NCBI RefSeq assembly: GCF_902506415.1
Contig: NZ_LR733275.1
Span: 2,581,795 to 2,645,794, forward strand
Length of the DNA: 64,000 nt
Direction of reading: 5' to 3'
Source: Massilia sp. 9I
GTDB taxonomy: Bacteria > Pseudomonadota > Gammaproteobacteria > Burkholderiales > Burkholderiaceae_D
A program made the translations under genes and the position numbers. The notes beneath the pieces were generated by a model that had not been told where the DNA came from, ran no database searches, and saw nothing but the letters and a program-made list of their open reading frames with translations. Numbering within the stretch: the first letter of the stretch is position 1; each line of letters begins with the position of its first letter. Below are positions 20,458 through 28,692 of the stretch, in pieces.

Positions 20458-21357
20458 TTATGCCTGGTAATCGGCGAAACGGATCTTTTTCTGCGCCTGC
20501 TTGATGCGCTCGGACGGCGGCTTGGACACCCCCCACTGGTCGAAGCGGCCCGGCGGCCAGGTCCAGTCGGACGGGCCGCCCACCCGGTAGCTGTCGTCGA
20601 CCTGCAGCACGTCGGCGGTGTACTCGATGACGAAATCGTCCGGGCCGACGAAATACGAGAACACGTTGTTGCCCGGGCCATGGCGGCCCACGCCCCATTC
20701 GATCGGCCAGCCGGCGTCGCTCATGCGGCCGGCGCCGCGCATCACCGCGTCCAGGTCGGGCATCACGAATGCCACGTGGTTCAGGGTGTCGGCGTCGCTG
20801 TCGGCCAGTGCGATGCTGTGGTGGTCGCTGTTACAGCGCATGAAGGCCATGATTCTGGTGCGGTCGGACAGCTGGAAGCCCAGGCCCTCCTCGAAGAAGC
20901 GCTGGGCCAGCGCCACGTCGGCGCTGTTGAACACCACGTGGGTGATGCGCGACGGCGCATCGCTGTCCGCCTGCGGCGCCAGGCGCTGGTCGCCATGCAC
21001 GAAGCGCAGGACCCGTCCCTGCGGATCCTGGACCGTGACGGCGACGCCGCCGCCCGGTTCGACCACCTCGTGCTTCGTCGCCAGCAGGCGTCCTCCCGCG
21101 CCCACTGCGCGCGCGGCGATGGCGTCCAGGTCGGCCTCGCTCGCCACGCTGAAGGTGACATTGCGCACCTCCGGCTGGCGCGAACGGTGCAGCGCGAGGA
21201 TGTGGTGGAAGCCGCCGCCGCCGCGCAGGTAGACCGCATCGGCGCTGCGCGCCACGGCTTCGAGGCGCCAGGTACTGGTGTAGAAGCGCTCGGCGGACTC
21301 GAGGTCGGTGACCCCGATGGCGATGCTGCGCAACTGGCCGGCTGGGGATGCAGGCAT
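20458..21357 (-). CDS. Two-domain VOC extradiol ring-cleavage dioxygenase (FdeC-like)
   Basis: A 299-residue vicinal-oxygen-chelate protein with two glyoxalase-like modules, the layout of type I extradiol dioxygenases. The C-terminal module holds the likely Fe(II) ligands: the His in ITHVVF (near residue 139), the His in LNHVAF (near 192) and the Glu in VIEYT (near 242). A second-shell His is in SDHHSIAL. These enzymes open catechol-like rings next to the hydroxyls. Between FAH and amidohydrolase genes and near an aromatic hydroxylase, it is probably the ring-opening enzyme of the cluster, equivalent to FdeC in Herbaspirillum. The precise substrate is inferred. Confidence 0.9.
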   Translation of the reverse strand: MPASPAGQLRSIAIGVTDLESAERFYTSTWRLEAVARSADAVYLRGGGGFHHILALHRSRQPEVRNVTFSVASEADLDAIAARAVGAGGRLLATKHEVVEPGGGVAVTVQDPQGRVLRFVHGDQRLAPQADSDAPSRITHVVFNSADVALAQRFFEEGLGFQLSDRTRIMAFMRCNSDHHSIALADSDADTLNHVAFVMPDLDAVMRGAGRMSDAGWPIEWGVGRHGPGNNVFSYFVGPDDFVIEYTADVLQVDDSYRVGGPSDWTWPPGRFDQWGVSKPPSERIKQAQKKIRFADYQA

Positions 21358-21366
21358 GTAAACTCC

Positions 21367-22422
21367 TTATCGTACGTTGTGTTGGGGCGCGCCCGGGTCG
21401 ATGCCGAGGAAGCGCTCCGCGTTGAGGGTGGCGAGGCGCGCGCGCACGTCGGGGTCCTTGATGGCCGCGGCGATGCTCGCCACCGGCTGCGCGTCATGGA
21501 AGGCGAAGGGATAGTCGGTGCCGATCATCAGCCCGTCCGCGCCGAAGCTCGCCAGCAGGTGGTTCAGCGTGGCGGCGTCGAACACCAGGGTGTCGTAGTA
21601 CAGGCTGCGCGCCTGTTCGGCCGGCCCGACCGGCATCGCGTCCAACAGGTCCGGGAACACCTTGCGCGCCTGCTCCAGGCGCGGCAGCAGCATGGCAAGG
21701 GTGCCGCCGCCATGGCTGAAGGCGATTCTCAAACGGGGGTAGCGTGACACCAGGTTGGCGGTCAGCACCGAGGCGGCCGCCAGGCCGACCTCGGTCGGAT
21801 AGGCCAGGGCCGGCAGCAGCTTGGACGGGCCGACCAGACGCTCGACGCCGGCCGGCTTGAGCGCATGCACGAACACCGCCACGCCCTTGTCGGCGCAGGC
21901 TTCGAAGAAGGGAGCGAATTCGGGCGCGCCGGGCGGCTTGCCATTGACATTGCTGCCGATCTCGATGGCGCGAAAACCCAGCTTGTCGCTGACGTAGTCC
22001 AGTTCGGCCAGCGCCAGGTCGATGTCCTGCAGCGGTACCGCCCCCATGCCCAGCAGGCGCCCGCCGGAGAGCGCGGCCATTTCCGCGATCTGCTCGTTCA
22101 CGTAGCGCAGCAGCTGGCTGGCCGCCGGCGCCTCCATCCAGTAGGACAGCAGCTCGGGCATCGGCGAGATCGCCTGGTGGGACAGGCCCATCGGTTCCAT
22201 GTCCTCGATACGGCGGCTCGGGCTCCACGCCCGTTCCGACACGGTGCGGTAGACCTTCCCCGAGATCATCACGTGGCGGTGGCAGGCGTGGGCCGGCGCC
22301 ATCGACGGCCAGTCGGCCGGCACGACATTGCCGAGGTAGCGTGGAAAGTCGTGCGGAATCACGTGCGCGTGCACGTCGATGCCGCAGGCGCAGCCGGGGC
22401 GGTGCAGGTGCGCCGCACTCAT
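21367..22422 (-). CDS. ACMSD-like amidohydrolase/decarboxylase
   Basis: A 351-residue amidohydrolase-2 family protein. The zinc-binding HxH is in DVHAHVIP near residue 15, further ligands are His in VFVHALKP, His in AFSHGGG, and Asp in GTDYPF near residue 296. This is the layout of ACMSD-type decarboxylases and 2-pyrone or oxalomesaconate hydrolases acting on ring-fission products. I chose the ATG at 22422 because it overlaps the stop of the GlcG-like gene by four bases; an upstream ATG would reach into that gene. It precedes the dioxygenase gene by nine bases. A decarboxylation or hydrolysis step in A-ring breakdown is likely. Confidence 0.87.
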   Translation of the reverse strand: MSAAHLHRPGCACGIDVHAHVIPHDFPRYLGNVVPADWPSMAPAHACHRHVMISGKVYRTVSERAWSPSRRIEDMEPMGLSHQAISPMPELLSYWMEAPAASQLLRYVNEQIAEMAALSGGRLLGMGAVPLQDIDLALAELDYVSDKLGFRAIEIGSNVNGKPPGAPEFAPFFEACADKGVAVFVHALKPAGVERLVGPSKLLPALAYPTEVGLAAASVLTANLVSRYPRLRIAFSHGGGTLAMLLPRLEQARKVFPDLLDAMPVGPAEQARSLYYDTLVFDAATLNHLLASFGADGLMIGTDYPFAFHDAQPVASIAAAIKDPDVRARLATLNAERFLGIDPGAPQHNVR

Positions 22423-22853
22423 CCCGCCACCAGTCCGGCGGCCGCCACGCCCGCCGCGCAAATGGCTTCGTCTTCGGCGCCGCTGCCGCCGCTAGCGCCG
22501 ACAGCGCCGACCACACGCCCGTCCTGGCTGCGGATCGCCACCGCGCCGGCCTGCGGGATAAAGCGCCCGCCGCTGCTGGACGCCAAGGCGTTGAAGAAGA
22601 CCGGGTTGTCCTGGGCGCGCTTGTGCAGCACGCCGCTGGCCACGCCCATGCCGGCCGCGGCCCAGGCCTTGCCCAGGGCGATGTCGACGCGCAGCATGCT
22701 GGCGCCGTCTTCGCGCTGCAGCGCGACCGGATGGCCGGCGGCGTCCAGCACCGCCACCGCCACCGGCGGCATGCCGGCGGCGCGCGCCGCCGCCAGCGCC
22801 GCCGCCAGGATGGCATTGGCCTCGGCCAGCTTCAGGCCGTGATGTTCATTCAT
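22419..22853 (-). CDS. GlcG/HbpS-family protein
   Basis: A 144-residue protein of the GlcG/HbpS family (DUF336). Conserved features are the N-terminal LKLAEANAILAAALAAARA helix, VAVLDAAGHPVAL, and the Gly/Ser-rich turn GAVGASGGSGAEDEAIC. The start at 22853 is favoured by GGAG six bases upstream; a GTG-like earlier start has no such site. Members bind heme or small ligands and are frequent, usually unassigned, partners in aromatic or glycolate operons. Homologues are common next to extradiol dioxygenases. It overlaps the next gene by four bases, so translation is probably coupled. The biochemical role is unknown. Confidence 0.82.
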   Translation of the reverse strand: MNEHHGLKLAEANAILAAALAAARAAGMPPVAVAVLDAAGHPVALQREDGASMLRVDIALGKAWAAAGMGVASGVLHKRAQDNPVFFNALASSSGGRFIPQAGAVAIRSQDGRVVGAVGASGGSGAEDEAICAAGVAAAGLVAG

Positions 22854-22881
22854 GGGAATCTCCACTACCAATCAACAAAAA

Positions 22882-24051
22882 TCATTCGGCGGCCGCAGCC
22901 ACGGGCGCGGATCCGCGGCCGCGCCGCGCCACCAGGGCGAAGCACAGCGTCGCGCAGGCGCCCACGGCCAGCGCCAGCGCGGCCTGGCCGCCGAAGCCGA
23001 AGCGCATCACCACCGCGCCGGCCAGCGCCGGCCCGATCGCCGAGCCGGTCATCATCATGGCCGGGGTCGAGGCCAGTGCACGGCCGCTCGGATCGAGGCG
23101 CGCGATCAGGCCGAACAGGAAGGTGTGCATGAAGATCAGGACCGCCGCGTACACGCTGGCGGCCAGCGCGTACTGGGCATACCCGGTCGCCAGCGCGATC
23201 GTCACCGCCAGCGCCGCCTGCAGGGGCGCCGCCACCAGGGCCACGCGCACCGGGTCCAGGCGCTTCTCCAGCAGGCCGGCGACGGCGGCCGGCAGCAGGT
23301 TGACCAGGCCGCACACCACCAGCAGCGCATTGACGCGCTCCTGGCCGAAGCCGCGCATGATCCCGATGCGGTCCAGCATGCTGTAGGTCAGGGCCTGGTT
23401 CAGCGCCATCAGGCTAACGCCGAGGATCGCGAACCAGGCTGCGCGCGGCAGCGGCCCGGAGCTTTCGCGCCCCTCCTGCTCGGAGGCCACCTTCGGGAAC
23501 GCGGTGGCGGCCAGCGCAGCGAGGGCCATCAGGCCGCCGAATACGGTAAACAATGTGGGGCCGCCGTGCGCGGCGACGGCCGGCGGGACCGCTGCATAGA
23601 AGGCCACGGCGCCGATGCCCAGTCCGGTGCCGACGATGGCGAACAGCCGGTGCGGCCTGGCGCTGCGGCCGATGGTGCCGTGCGTGACCGAGAGTGCGGT
23701 GCCGGTGGCCAGGCCCGCCGCCAGGTGCAGGGCAGCCAGGGGGCCGAATCCGGTGGTGCGCGAAGCCAGCAGGAAGGCAAGCGCCGCGATGCCGTAGCCG
23801 CCCGCCACGCAGGCGGTCCGCGGCAGGCGGTTGAAACGCGGCGCGGCAAACAGGCTGGCGCCCACGGCGCCCAGCAGGAAAGCGGTGACGGTCATCCCGG
23901 CGTGTTCGAGGTCGAATCCGTAGTGCTGGACCAGGGCCCCGACCCAGACCGGGAGGGCGATCAGGTCGACCATGCCGACGAAATGGCAAAGCATGAGAAT
24001 GGCGCGTCCACGCCGGCTGTCCGGCCCGCGGCCTGGGGTTTGGATCTGCAT
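22882..24051 (-). CDS. MFS transporter
   Basis: A 389-residue inner-membrane protein with about 12 hydrophobic helices, a short Arg-rich N terminus and a break between the two halves near residue 195 (KVASEQEGRESSG). It is the first gene of the long minus-strand operon; its start has GGAGACATCC upstream. The divergent TonB receptor gene is 276 bp away. In such a cluster it probably imports an aglycone, a sugar or an aromatic breakdown product across the inner membrane. Major facilitator membership is well supported; direction and cargo are inference. Confidence 0.85.
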   Translation of the reverse strand: MQIQTPGRGPDSRRGRAILMLCHFVGMVDLIALPVWVGALVQHYGFDLEHAGMTVTAFLLGAVGASLFAAPRFNRLPRTACVAGGYGIAALAFLLASRTTGFGPLAALHLAAGLATGTALSVTHGTIGRSARPHRLFAIVGTGLGIGAVAFYAAVPPAVAAHGGPTLFTVFGGLMALAALAATAFPKVASEQEGRESSGPLPRAAWFAILGVSLMALNQALTYSMLDRIGIMRGFGQERVNALLVVCGLVNLLPAAVAGLLEKRLDPVRVALVAAPLQAALAVTIALATGYAQYALAASVYAAVLIFMHTFLFGLIARLDPSGRALASTPAMMMTGSAIGPALAGAVVMRFGFGGQAALALAVGACATLCFALVARRGRGSAPVAAAAE

Positions 24052-24063
24052 GGATGTCTCCGT

Positions 24064-24194
24064 TATCGTTTTGCGGCAACGATAGCAGCGGCCAGCCCGG
24101 AGCCGAACGCCAGAGTTGCGATACGACGTATCACGGTTTTTGATTGATCAGCGAATTGATCATCACCCCGGCGCGGCGATAGCTGGTATCACGG
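24064..24194. promoter_or_regulatory. Divergent control region with paired palindromes
   Basis: The MFS/TonB spacer holds several symmetric sites. GCGATACGACGTATCACGG (24118-24136) contains a perfect 13-bp palindrome. GCGATAGCTGGTATCACGG (24176-24194) shares its flanks and, 58 bp away, contains the same 13-mer as the site at 13176-13188. Between them ATTGATCA occurs twice, 12 bp apart (24143, 24155). On the MFS side an inverted repeat TATCGTT-N7-AACGATA spans 24064-24084. The arrangement suggests a regulator contacting two sites to drive both directions. Confidence 0.7.
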
Positions 24195-24327
24195 ATTACG
24201 ACTTCAGTCCAGATGGGGACCCTGCCTATACTCGGTTCGACTGTGACGGTGCCGCATGCCGTCCCATGCTCACGAGACCGAACCACAACAAGCCGGCCCA
24301 CCGGCCCGGCATACAACAGGAGACTCT

Positions 24328-26640
24328 ATGCCCTCTATGCGCACCCCATCCGCGCTCGGCCCGCTCACCGTCCTGAGCATGAGCCTGGCCGCCATCTGGA
24401 ACCCGGCCTATGCCCAGGCCGACGCCAGCGGCGCCTCGCCCCCGGCCGTCAAGAAGGCCGAGCAGGGAATCGAAACCGTGGTCGTCACCGCGCAAAAGCG
24501 TAGCCAGAACGTCAAGGATGTGCCGGTGGCGATCACCGTGGTCAACGCGGCCCAGCTCGAGAAAGCCGGGGTGAAGGAGATCGGCGACCTGGCCAAGACC
24601 GCCGCCGCACTCGAATTCGGCGACCAGAGTTCGACCAGCGGCCCGGGCGGCAGCGCCTCGATCCGCGGCATCGGCACCGCCGTGATGACCATTTCGGCCG
24701 AGAGCTCGGTGGGCGTGGTGGTGGATGGCGTGCCGCAGGGAGCGACCGCCAGCGGCCTGATGCTGGACCTGGCGCGGGTCGAAGTGCTGCGCGGACCGCA
24801 GGGCACCCTGTTCGGCAAGAACGCCTCGGCCGGCGTGCTGAACATGGCGACCCAGGCGCCGATCATCGGCGACCGCGGCGGCAACGTGTCGCTGGAGTAC
24901 AAGGGAAAATACGGCGCCGCCGTGCGCGCCACCGCGAACGCGCCGCTGAACGACATCTCGGCACTGCGCGTATCGGCCATTGCCGAACGCACCGAAGGCG
25001 TCCTGCACAACGTCCACACCGGCAAGGACAGCGTCACCGACAATGCCGGCATGCGCCTGCGCTACCTGCTCAAGCCGAACAGCGACCTGGCCGTCAACCT
25101 GATCGCAGAAGCCTCGAATACCCGCAGCGAGCACGCGGTGTTCTTCGCGCCGGCAATCGCGAATGCCGTCAACACCGCCGGCAACCATCGTCCCGCGGCC
25201 GAATTCGCCGCCTGCGGCGTCACGGTATCGCGCACCAACAACCAGGTCTGCTCGGACGGACTGGAACTGACGCGCGCCAAGGTGCGCGGCCTGTCCGGCC
25301 AGGTCGACTGGAGCCTCGCGAACGGCAATACCCTGACCTCGATCACCGCCTACCGTACCCGCAAGGTCGGTCCGAACAACGTGACCATCGACATGTCGGA
25401 AGGTTACGACAAGGTGCGCAACCTGAACCCTTACCAGGACGCCAAGCAGTTCTCGCAAGAGCTGCGCATCGCCTCGCCGGCCAAGCAGCAGTTCGAATAC
25501 GTGTTCGGCCTGTTCTACGCCGATTCCAAGAACGACAAGCAGACCGTCACCACCATCCTGCCGAATCCTGTCCTGCCCTCGCCGCCGGTGCCGCGCTCGA
25601 TCGCCACCACCACCACCGAGCATGCGGACGTCAGCACCAAGGCGCTGTTCGGCCAGACCACCTTCCGCCTGAGCGATGCCACCAGCCTGATCGCCGGCCT
25701 GCGCTATACCAGCGACAGCGTGGAGAGCGACTATCATGAGAGCAGCCTGGTGAGTTTCGCCAGCTTCGCCGCGCCGGCCACGATCAAGACCGCGCGCGGC
25801 AACGCCAGCGAAACCAACTTCTCCGGCAAGCTCGGCCTGCAGCACGTGATCTCGCGCGACGCCAACGTCTACGCCACGCTCAGCCGCGGCTACAAGGGCC
25901 CGCAGATCGACAACGATTCGCCGGTTTCCGCGGCCACCGTGGCCGGCAACTATGCCGGCAAGCTGGTCAAGCCCGAGATCCCGACCAGCGTCGAAGTCGG
26001 CACCAAGCTGTCCTTCCTCGAGCGCAGGCTGGACCTCGACCTGGCCGCCTTCCACACCAAGATCAAGGACTTCCAGGAGCAGAACTGTACCCTGACCGCG
26101 GTCGGCGCGCTGAGCTGCATCCCGCTCAACGTGCCCGAGGTCACCAGCAAGGGCATCGAAGCCGACATCCGCGCCCGTCCCCTGCCCCAGCTGCAGATGG
26201 GTATGAGCCTGGCCGTGATCCTGGACACTGCCTATCCGGCCGGCTTCATTTTCGACAGCAGCAACGTCGGCGGTCAGCGCCTCTTGTACTCACCGAAGAA
26301 CAAGGCGACCTTCTCGGCCGACTACAGCTGGGACCTGCCGGGCGACTACGAGCTGCGCCTGGGCGGCGACATGGTCTACAAGAGCCGCGTCCGCTACTGC
26401 AACTCGACCGACATCAATTGCAGCTTCCGTGGCCACACGATCCCCTCGCTGCGCCTGTCGCTGCGCTCGCCCGACGACAAGTGGAGCCTCAACCTGTACG
26501 GGCGCAACCTGAACGACACCCGGGTGCCGAACGCGATCATCTACCCGCTGCCGGGCAAGGGCGCCGGCTCCGGTTTTGCGTATGGCCTGGGCGAGAACTC
26601 GTTCCGCCGCGTGGGCGTCTCGTTCGACTACCGCTTCTGA
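24328..26640 (+). CDS. TonB-dependent outer-membrane receptor
   Basis: A 770-residue receptor. I start it at the ATG at 24328, after CAGGAGACT, because a clear signal peptide follows (cleavage after AYAQA near residue 31). A TonB box-like stretch ETVVVTAQKRSQNVKDVPV is near residues 49-67. The plug domain (ASIRGIGTA, LFGKNASAGVLNM) and a C-terminal beta barrel ending in the aromatic VGVSFDYRF follow. It resembles the large group of receptors with GIGT and QGATASG plug motifs used for aromatic compounds and plant glycosides in sphingomonads and betaproteobacteria. Divergent from the catabolic operon over a shared palindromic region, it is likely the entry gate for the glycoside or aglycone. 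Confidence 0.93.
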   Translation: MPSMRTPSALGPLTVLSMSLAAIWNPAYAQADASGASPPAVKKAEQGIETVVVTAQKRSQNVKDVPVAITVVNAAQLEKAGVKEIGDLAKTAAALEFGDQSSTSGPGGSASIRGIGTAVMTISAESSVGVVVDGVPQGATASGLMLDLARVEVLRGPQGTLFGKNASAGVLNMATQAPIIGDRGGNVSLEYKGKYGAAVRATANAPLNDISALRVSAIAERTEGVLHNVHTGKDSVTDNAGMRLRYLLKPNSDLAVNLIAEASNTRSEHAVFFAPAIANAVNTAGNHRPAAEFAACGVTVSRTNNQVCSDGLELTRAKVRGLSGQVDWSLANGNTLTSITAYRTRKVGPNNVTIDMSEGYDKVRNLNPYQDAKQFSQELRIASPAKQQFEYVFGLFYADSKNDKQTVTTILPNPVLPSPPVPRSIATTTTEHADVSTKALFGQTTFRLSDATSLIAGLRYTSDSVESDYHESSLVSFASFAAPATIKTARGNASETNFSGKLGLQHVISRDANVYATLSRGYKGPQIDNDSPVSAATVAGNYAGKLVKPEIPTSVEVGTKLSFLERRLDLDLAAFHTKIKDFQEQNCTLTAVGALSCIPLNVPEVTSKGIEADIRARPLPQLQMGMSLAVILDTAYPAGFIFDSSNVGGQRLLYSPKNKATFSADYSWDLPGDYELRLGGDMVYKSRVRYCNSTDINCSFRGHTIPSLRLSLRSPDDKWSLNLYGRNLNDTRVPNAIIYPLPGKGAGSGFAYGLGENSFRRVGVSFDYRF

Positions 26641-26651
26641 GCGGCGCTTGG

Positions 26652-26689
26652 GCGCCGGCCGGTGAGCGACCGGCCGGCGCTATTTTTTT
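26652..26689 (+). terminator. Rho-independent terminator of the TonB receptor gene
   Basis: A 12-bp perfect GC-rich stem (GCGCCGGCCGGT and its complement, 5-base loop) is followed by TATTTTTTT. It begins 12 bases after the receptor stop codon and separates it from the following gene. Confidence 0.9.
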
Positions 26690-26710
26690 CTCCGAACGAG
26701 GGCAGGCAGC

Positions 26711-27673
26711 ATGCAACGACGAACTCTCCTGGGCGGCATGGCGGCACTTCCCATGGCACTGGCCTTGGCCCGGCCATCCGGCGTGCTGGCTCAGCACAGC
26801 GCCGCGCGCGTCATCGTCGATAATGATTTCGCCGGCGACCCGGACGGACTGGTCGCGCTGGCGCACCAGTTACTATCGCCGAAGACCCGCGCGGTCCTGG
26901 TCACGAGCAGCGCCCTCGACCCCAAACTGGCGGGCGCCGCCGGACTCGACGTGACGCGCACGGCGCTCGCCGGCGCCGGCCTCGCCCGCGCGCTGGTCGA
27001 TCGCATCGCGCCCGCGGTGCGCCCGCGCATCGTGGCTGGCGCCGAGCGCTTCGGCATGGACCCGCGCGCGAACGCCGCCGCCCATGCCATCGTCGCCGAG
27101 GCGCTGCGCGACGACCCGCTACCCTTGATGGTGGCCTGCGCCGGCCCGCTGACCAACGTCGCCGCCGCGCTCCTGCTCGAGCCGAAGATTGCAGACAGGA
27201 TGACGCTTATGTGGATCGGCGGCCTGGCCGCGCCCGAAGGCGGTACCGAATATAACCTGTCGACCGACCTGGCTGCTGCGCGCACCGTGCTGGAACAGTC
27301 TGCAATGCCCGTGTGGCGCGTGCCAGCGGAGGAATACCGGCGCTTCCAGGTGTCCGTCGCGGAACTGACGAACGACTTCCGCAGGATCTCGCCAGTGGCG
27401 CGCTGGCTCTACGACCAGTACCGGAAACTGCCGCCCTTGGTTCAGCTGGGCGGGACGATCACCTTCGGGGACAGCCCGCTGGTGTCCTTGACCACCTTCG
27501 ATCACGCAGCTAGCCTGGCCGTCATCCGTCCGGTTCACAAGCTGCTCGACGATTCCCGCAACGGCGACGAGGTCCAGGGCCGAACCATCCGTGTCGTTCA
27601 GGGACTGGACCCGCGCCTGAACTTCGCCGACCTGTGCGCCCTGCTGCGGCTGCACGCGCGGCGAAGCCGCTAG
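26711..27673 (+). CDS. Exported nucleoside-hydrolase-like protein
   Basis: A 320-residue protein with a twin-arginine-like signal (QRRTLLGGMAALP, residues 2-14; cleavage near VLAQ). The mature part has the calcium-binding Asp cluster of inosine-uridine nucleoside hydrolases in VIVDNDFAGDPDG (residues 33-45), the GPLTNVA motif near residue 145, and NLSTDLAAA near 183. These features place it in the nucleoside hydrolase superfamily, which cleaves N-ribosides. It follows the receptor gene after a terminator, so it may have its own promoter. The stop codon overlaps that of the convergent reductase gene (CTAG). Whether it acts on nucleosides or another glycoside in the periplasm is not clear. Confidence 0.82.
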   Translation: MQRRTLLGGMAALPMALALARPSGVLAQHSAARVIVDNDFAGDPDGLVALAHQLLSPKTRAVLVTSSALDPKLAGAAGLDVTRTALAGAGLARALVDRIAPAVRPRIVAGAERFGMDPRANAAAHAIVAEALRDDPLPLMVACAGPLTNVAAALLLEPKIADRMTLMWIGGLAAPEGGTEYNLSTDLAAARTVLEQSAMPVWRVPAEEYRRFQVSVAELTNDFRRISPVARWLYDQYRKLPPLVQLGGTITFGDSPLVSLTTFDHAASLAVIRPVHKLLDDSRNGDEVQGRTIRVVQGLDPRLNFADLCALLRLHARRSR

Positions 27674-28692
27674 CTGTCTGGGTAGCTTTCGGTATCGATT
27701 TCGGCCTGATTCGCGGCGGAATAGCGCGCGCCCGACACCGTGTGTTCATTGACGCAGGCCTCGAGCCGCGCCACCAGGCCGGGCGCCAGCTTCACCTCCA
27801 TCGCATCGAGGTTCTCCTCGAGATGACTGATCGAGGTCGTGCCCGGGATCGGCACGATATGCGGCGCCTTCTGCAGCAGCCAGGCCAGCGCCAGCTGAGC
27901 CGGCGTGCAGCCGGCTTCGCGCGCCAGGGCGAGGTAAGCCGGCAGCCAGCCGAGATTGGCCGCAAGATGCTCCCCTTGGAAGCGCGGCATGGCGTGGCGC
28001 AGGTCATTGGCCGGCAGCGTCGCCATGACGCCGGCGTCCGGGATGGCGCCCGTCAGGAAGCCCCGTCCCAGCGGACTGAAGGCGACGAAGGCGGCGCCGA
28101 TGTCGCGGCAGGCCTCCAATACGCCCAGTTCCGGGTGACGCGTCCACAGCGAGTACTCCGACTGCACGGCGGCGATTGGGTGCACCGCGTGCGCCCGGCG
28201 CAGTGTGGCGCTCGATACCTCGCTCAGCCCGACGGCGCGGATCTTCCCTTCCTCGACCAGCCTGGCGAGCGCGCCGACGCTGTCCTCGATGGGAACGCTC
28301 TTGTCCCAACGGTGCAGGTAGTAGAGGTCGATCACGTCGGTGCGCAAGCGGCGCAGCGCATCCTCGCAGGTCTGCCTGAGCGTCTCCGGGCGGCCGTCGA
28401 TCACGCGGCGTTTCGTGCCATCGGGCCCGGCGACACCCTGCATGCCGCACTTGCTGGCCAGGGTAATGCGCTGGCGAAGCGGCGCAAGCACCTGTCCCAC
28501 CAGGGTCTCGTTGGCGCCGAAGCCGTACAGGGCCGCCGTGTCGAAGTGCGTGACGCCCAGGTCCAGTGCGCGCAGCAGCAGGCGCGCGGCGTCTTCCGGC
28601 GCCGGCGGCCGGCCATAGGCGTGCGACAGGTTCATGCACCCCAGGCCGATCGCGCCGACCTGGAACTTGCCGAGAGCGCGCTGTTCCATCAT
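27670..28692 (-). CDS. Aldo/keto reductase at the end of the lig operon
   Basis: A 340-residue aldo/keto reductase. The catalytic tetrad is visible: Asp in FDTAALYG (near residue 51), Tyr in that same motif, Lys in ASKCG (near 81) and His in YYLHRWD (near 126). NADPH-binding elements IPGTTSISHLEENL lie near the C terminus. The ATG at 28692 overlaps the stop of ligC by four bases, so it is translated as part of the operon. This gene is not one of the standard protocatechuate 4,5-cleavage genes. It may reduce an aldehyde side product or feed another aromatic substrate into the route. Family firm, role unknown. Confidence 0.88.
   Translation of the reverse strand: MMEQRALGKFQVGAIGLGCMNLSHAYGRPPAPEDAARLLLRALDLGVTHFDTAALYGFGANETLVGQVLAPLRQRITLASKCGMQGVAGPDGTKRRVIDGRPETLRQTCEDALRRLRTDVIDLYYLHRWDKSVPIEDSVGALARLVEEGKIRAVGLSEVSSATLRRAHAVHPIAAVQSEYSLWTRHPELGVLEACRDIGAAFVAFSPLGRGFLTGAIPDAGVMATLPANDLRHAMPRFQGEHLAANLGWLPAYLALAREAGCTPAQLALAWLLQKAPHIVPIPGTTSISHLEENLDAMEVKLAPGLVARLEACVNEHTVSGARYSAANQAEIDTESYPDS

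Noticed and set aside
17951-20698. A 915-codon frame suggesting a large fusion with the FAD hydroxylase
   Set aside because: The first 375 codons are an Arg/Gly/Pro-rich shadow of the FAH and dioxygenase genes. The hydroxylase begins at 19573 with a typical FAD motif.
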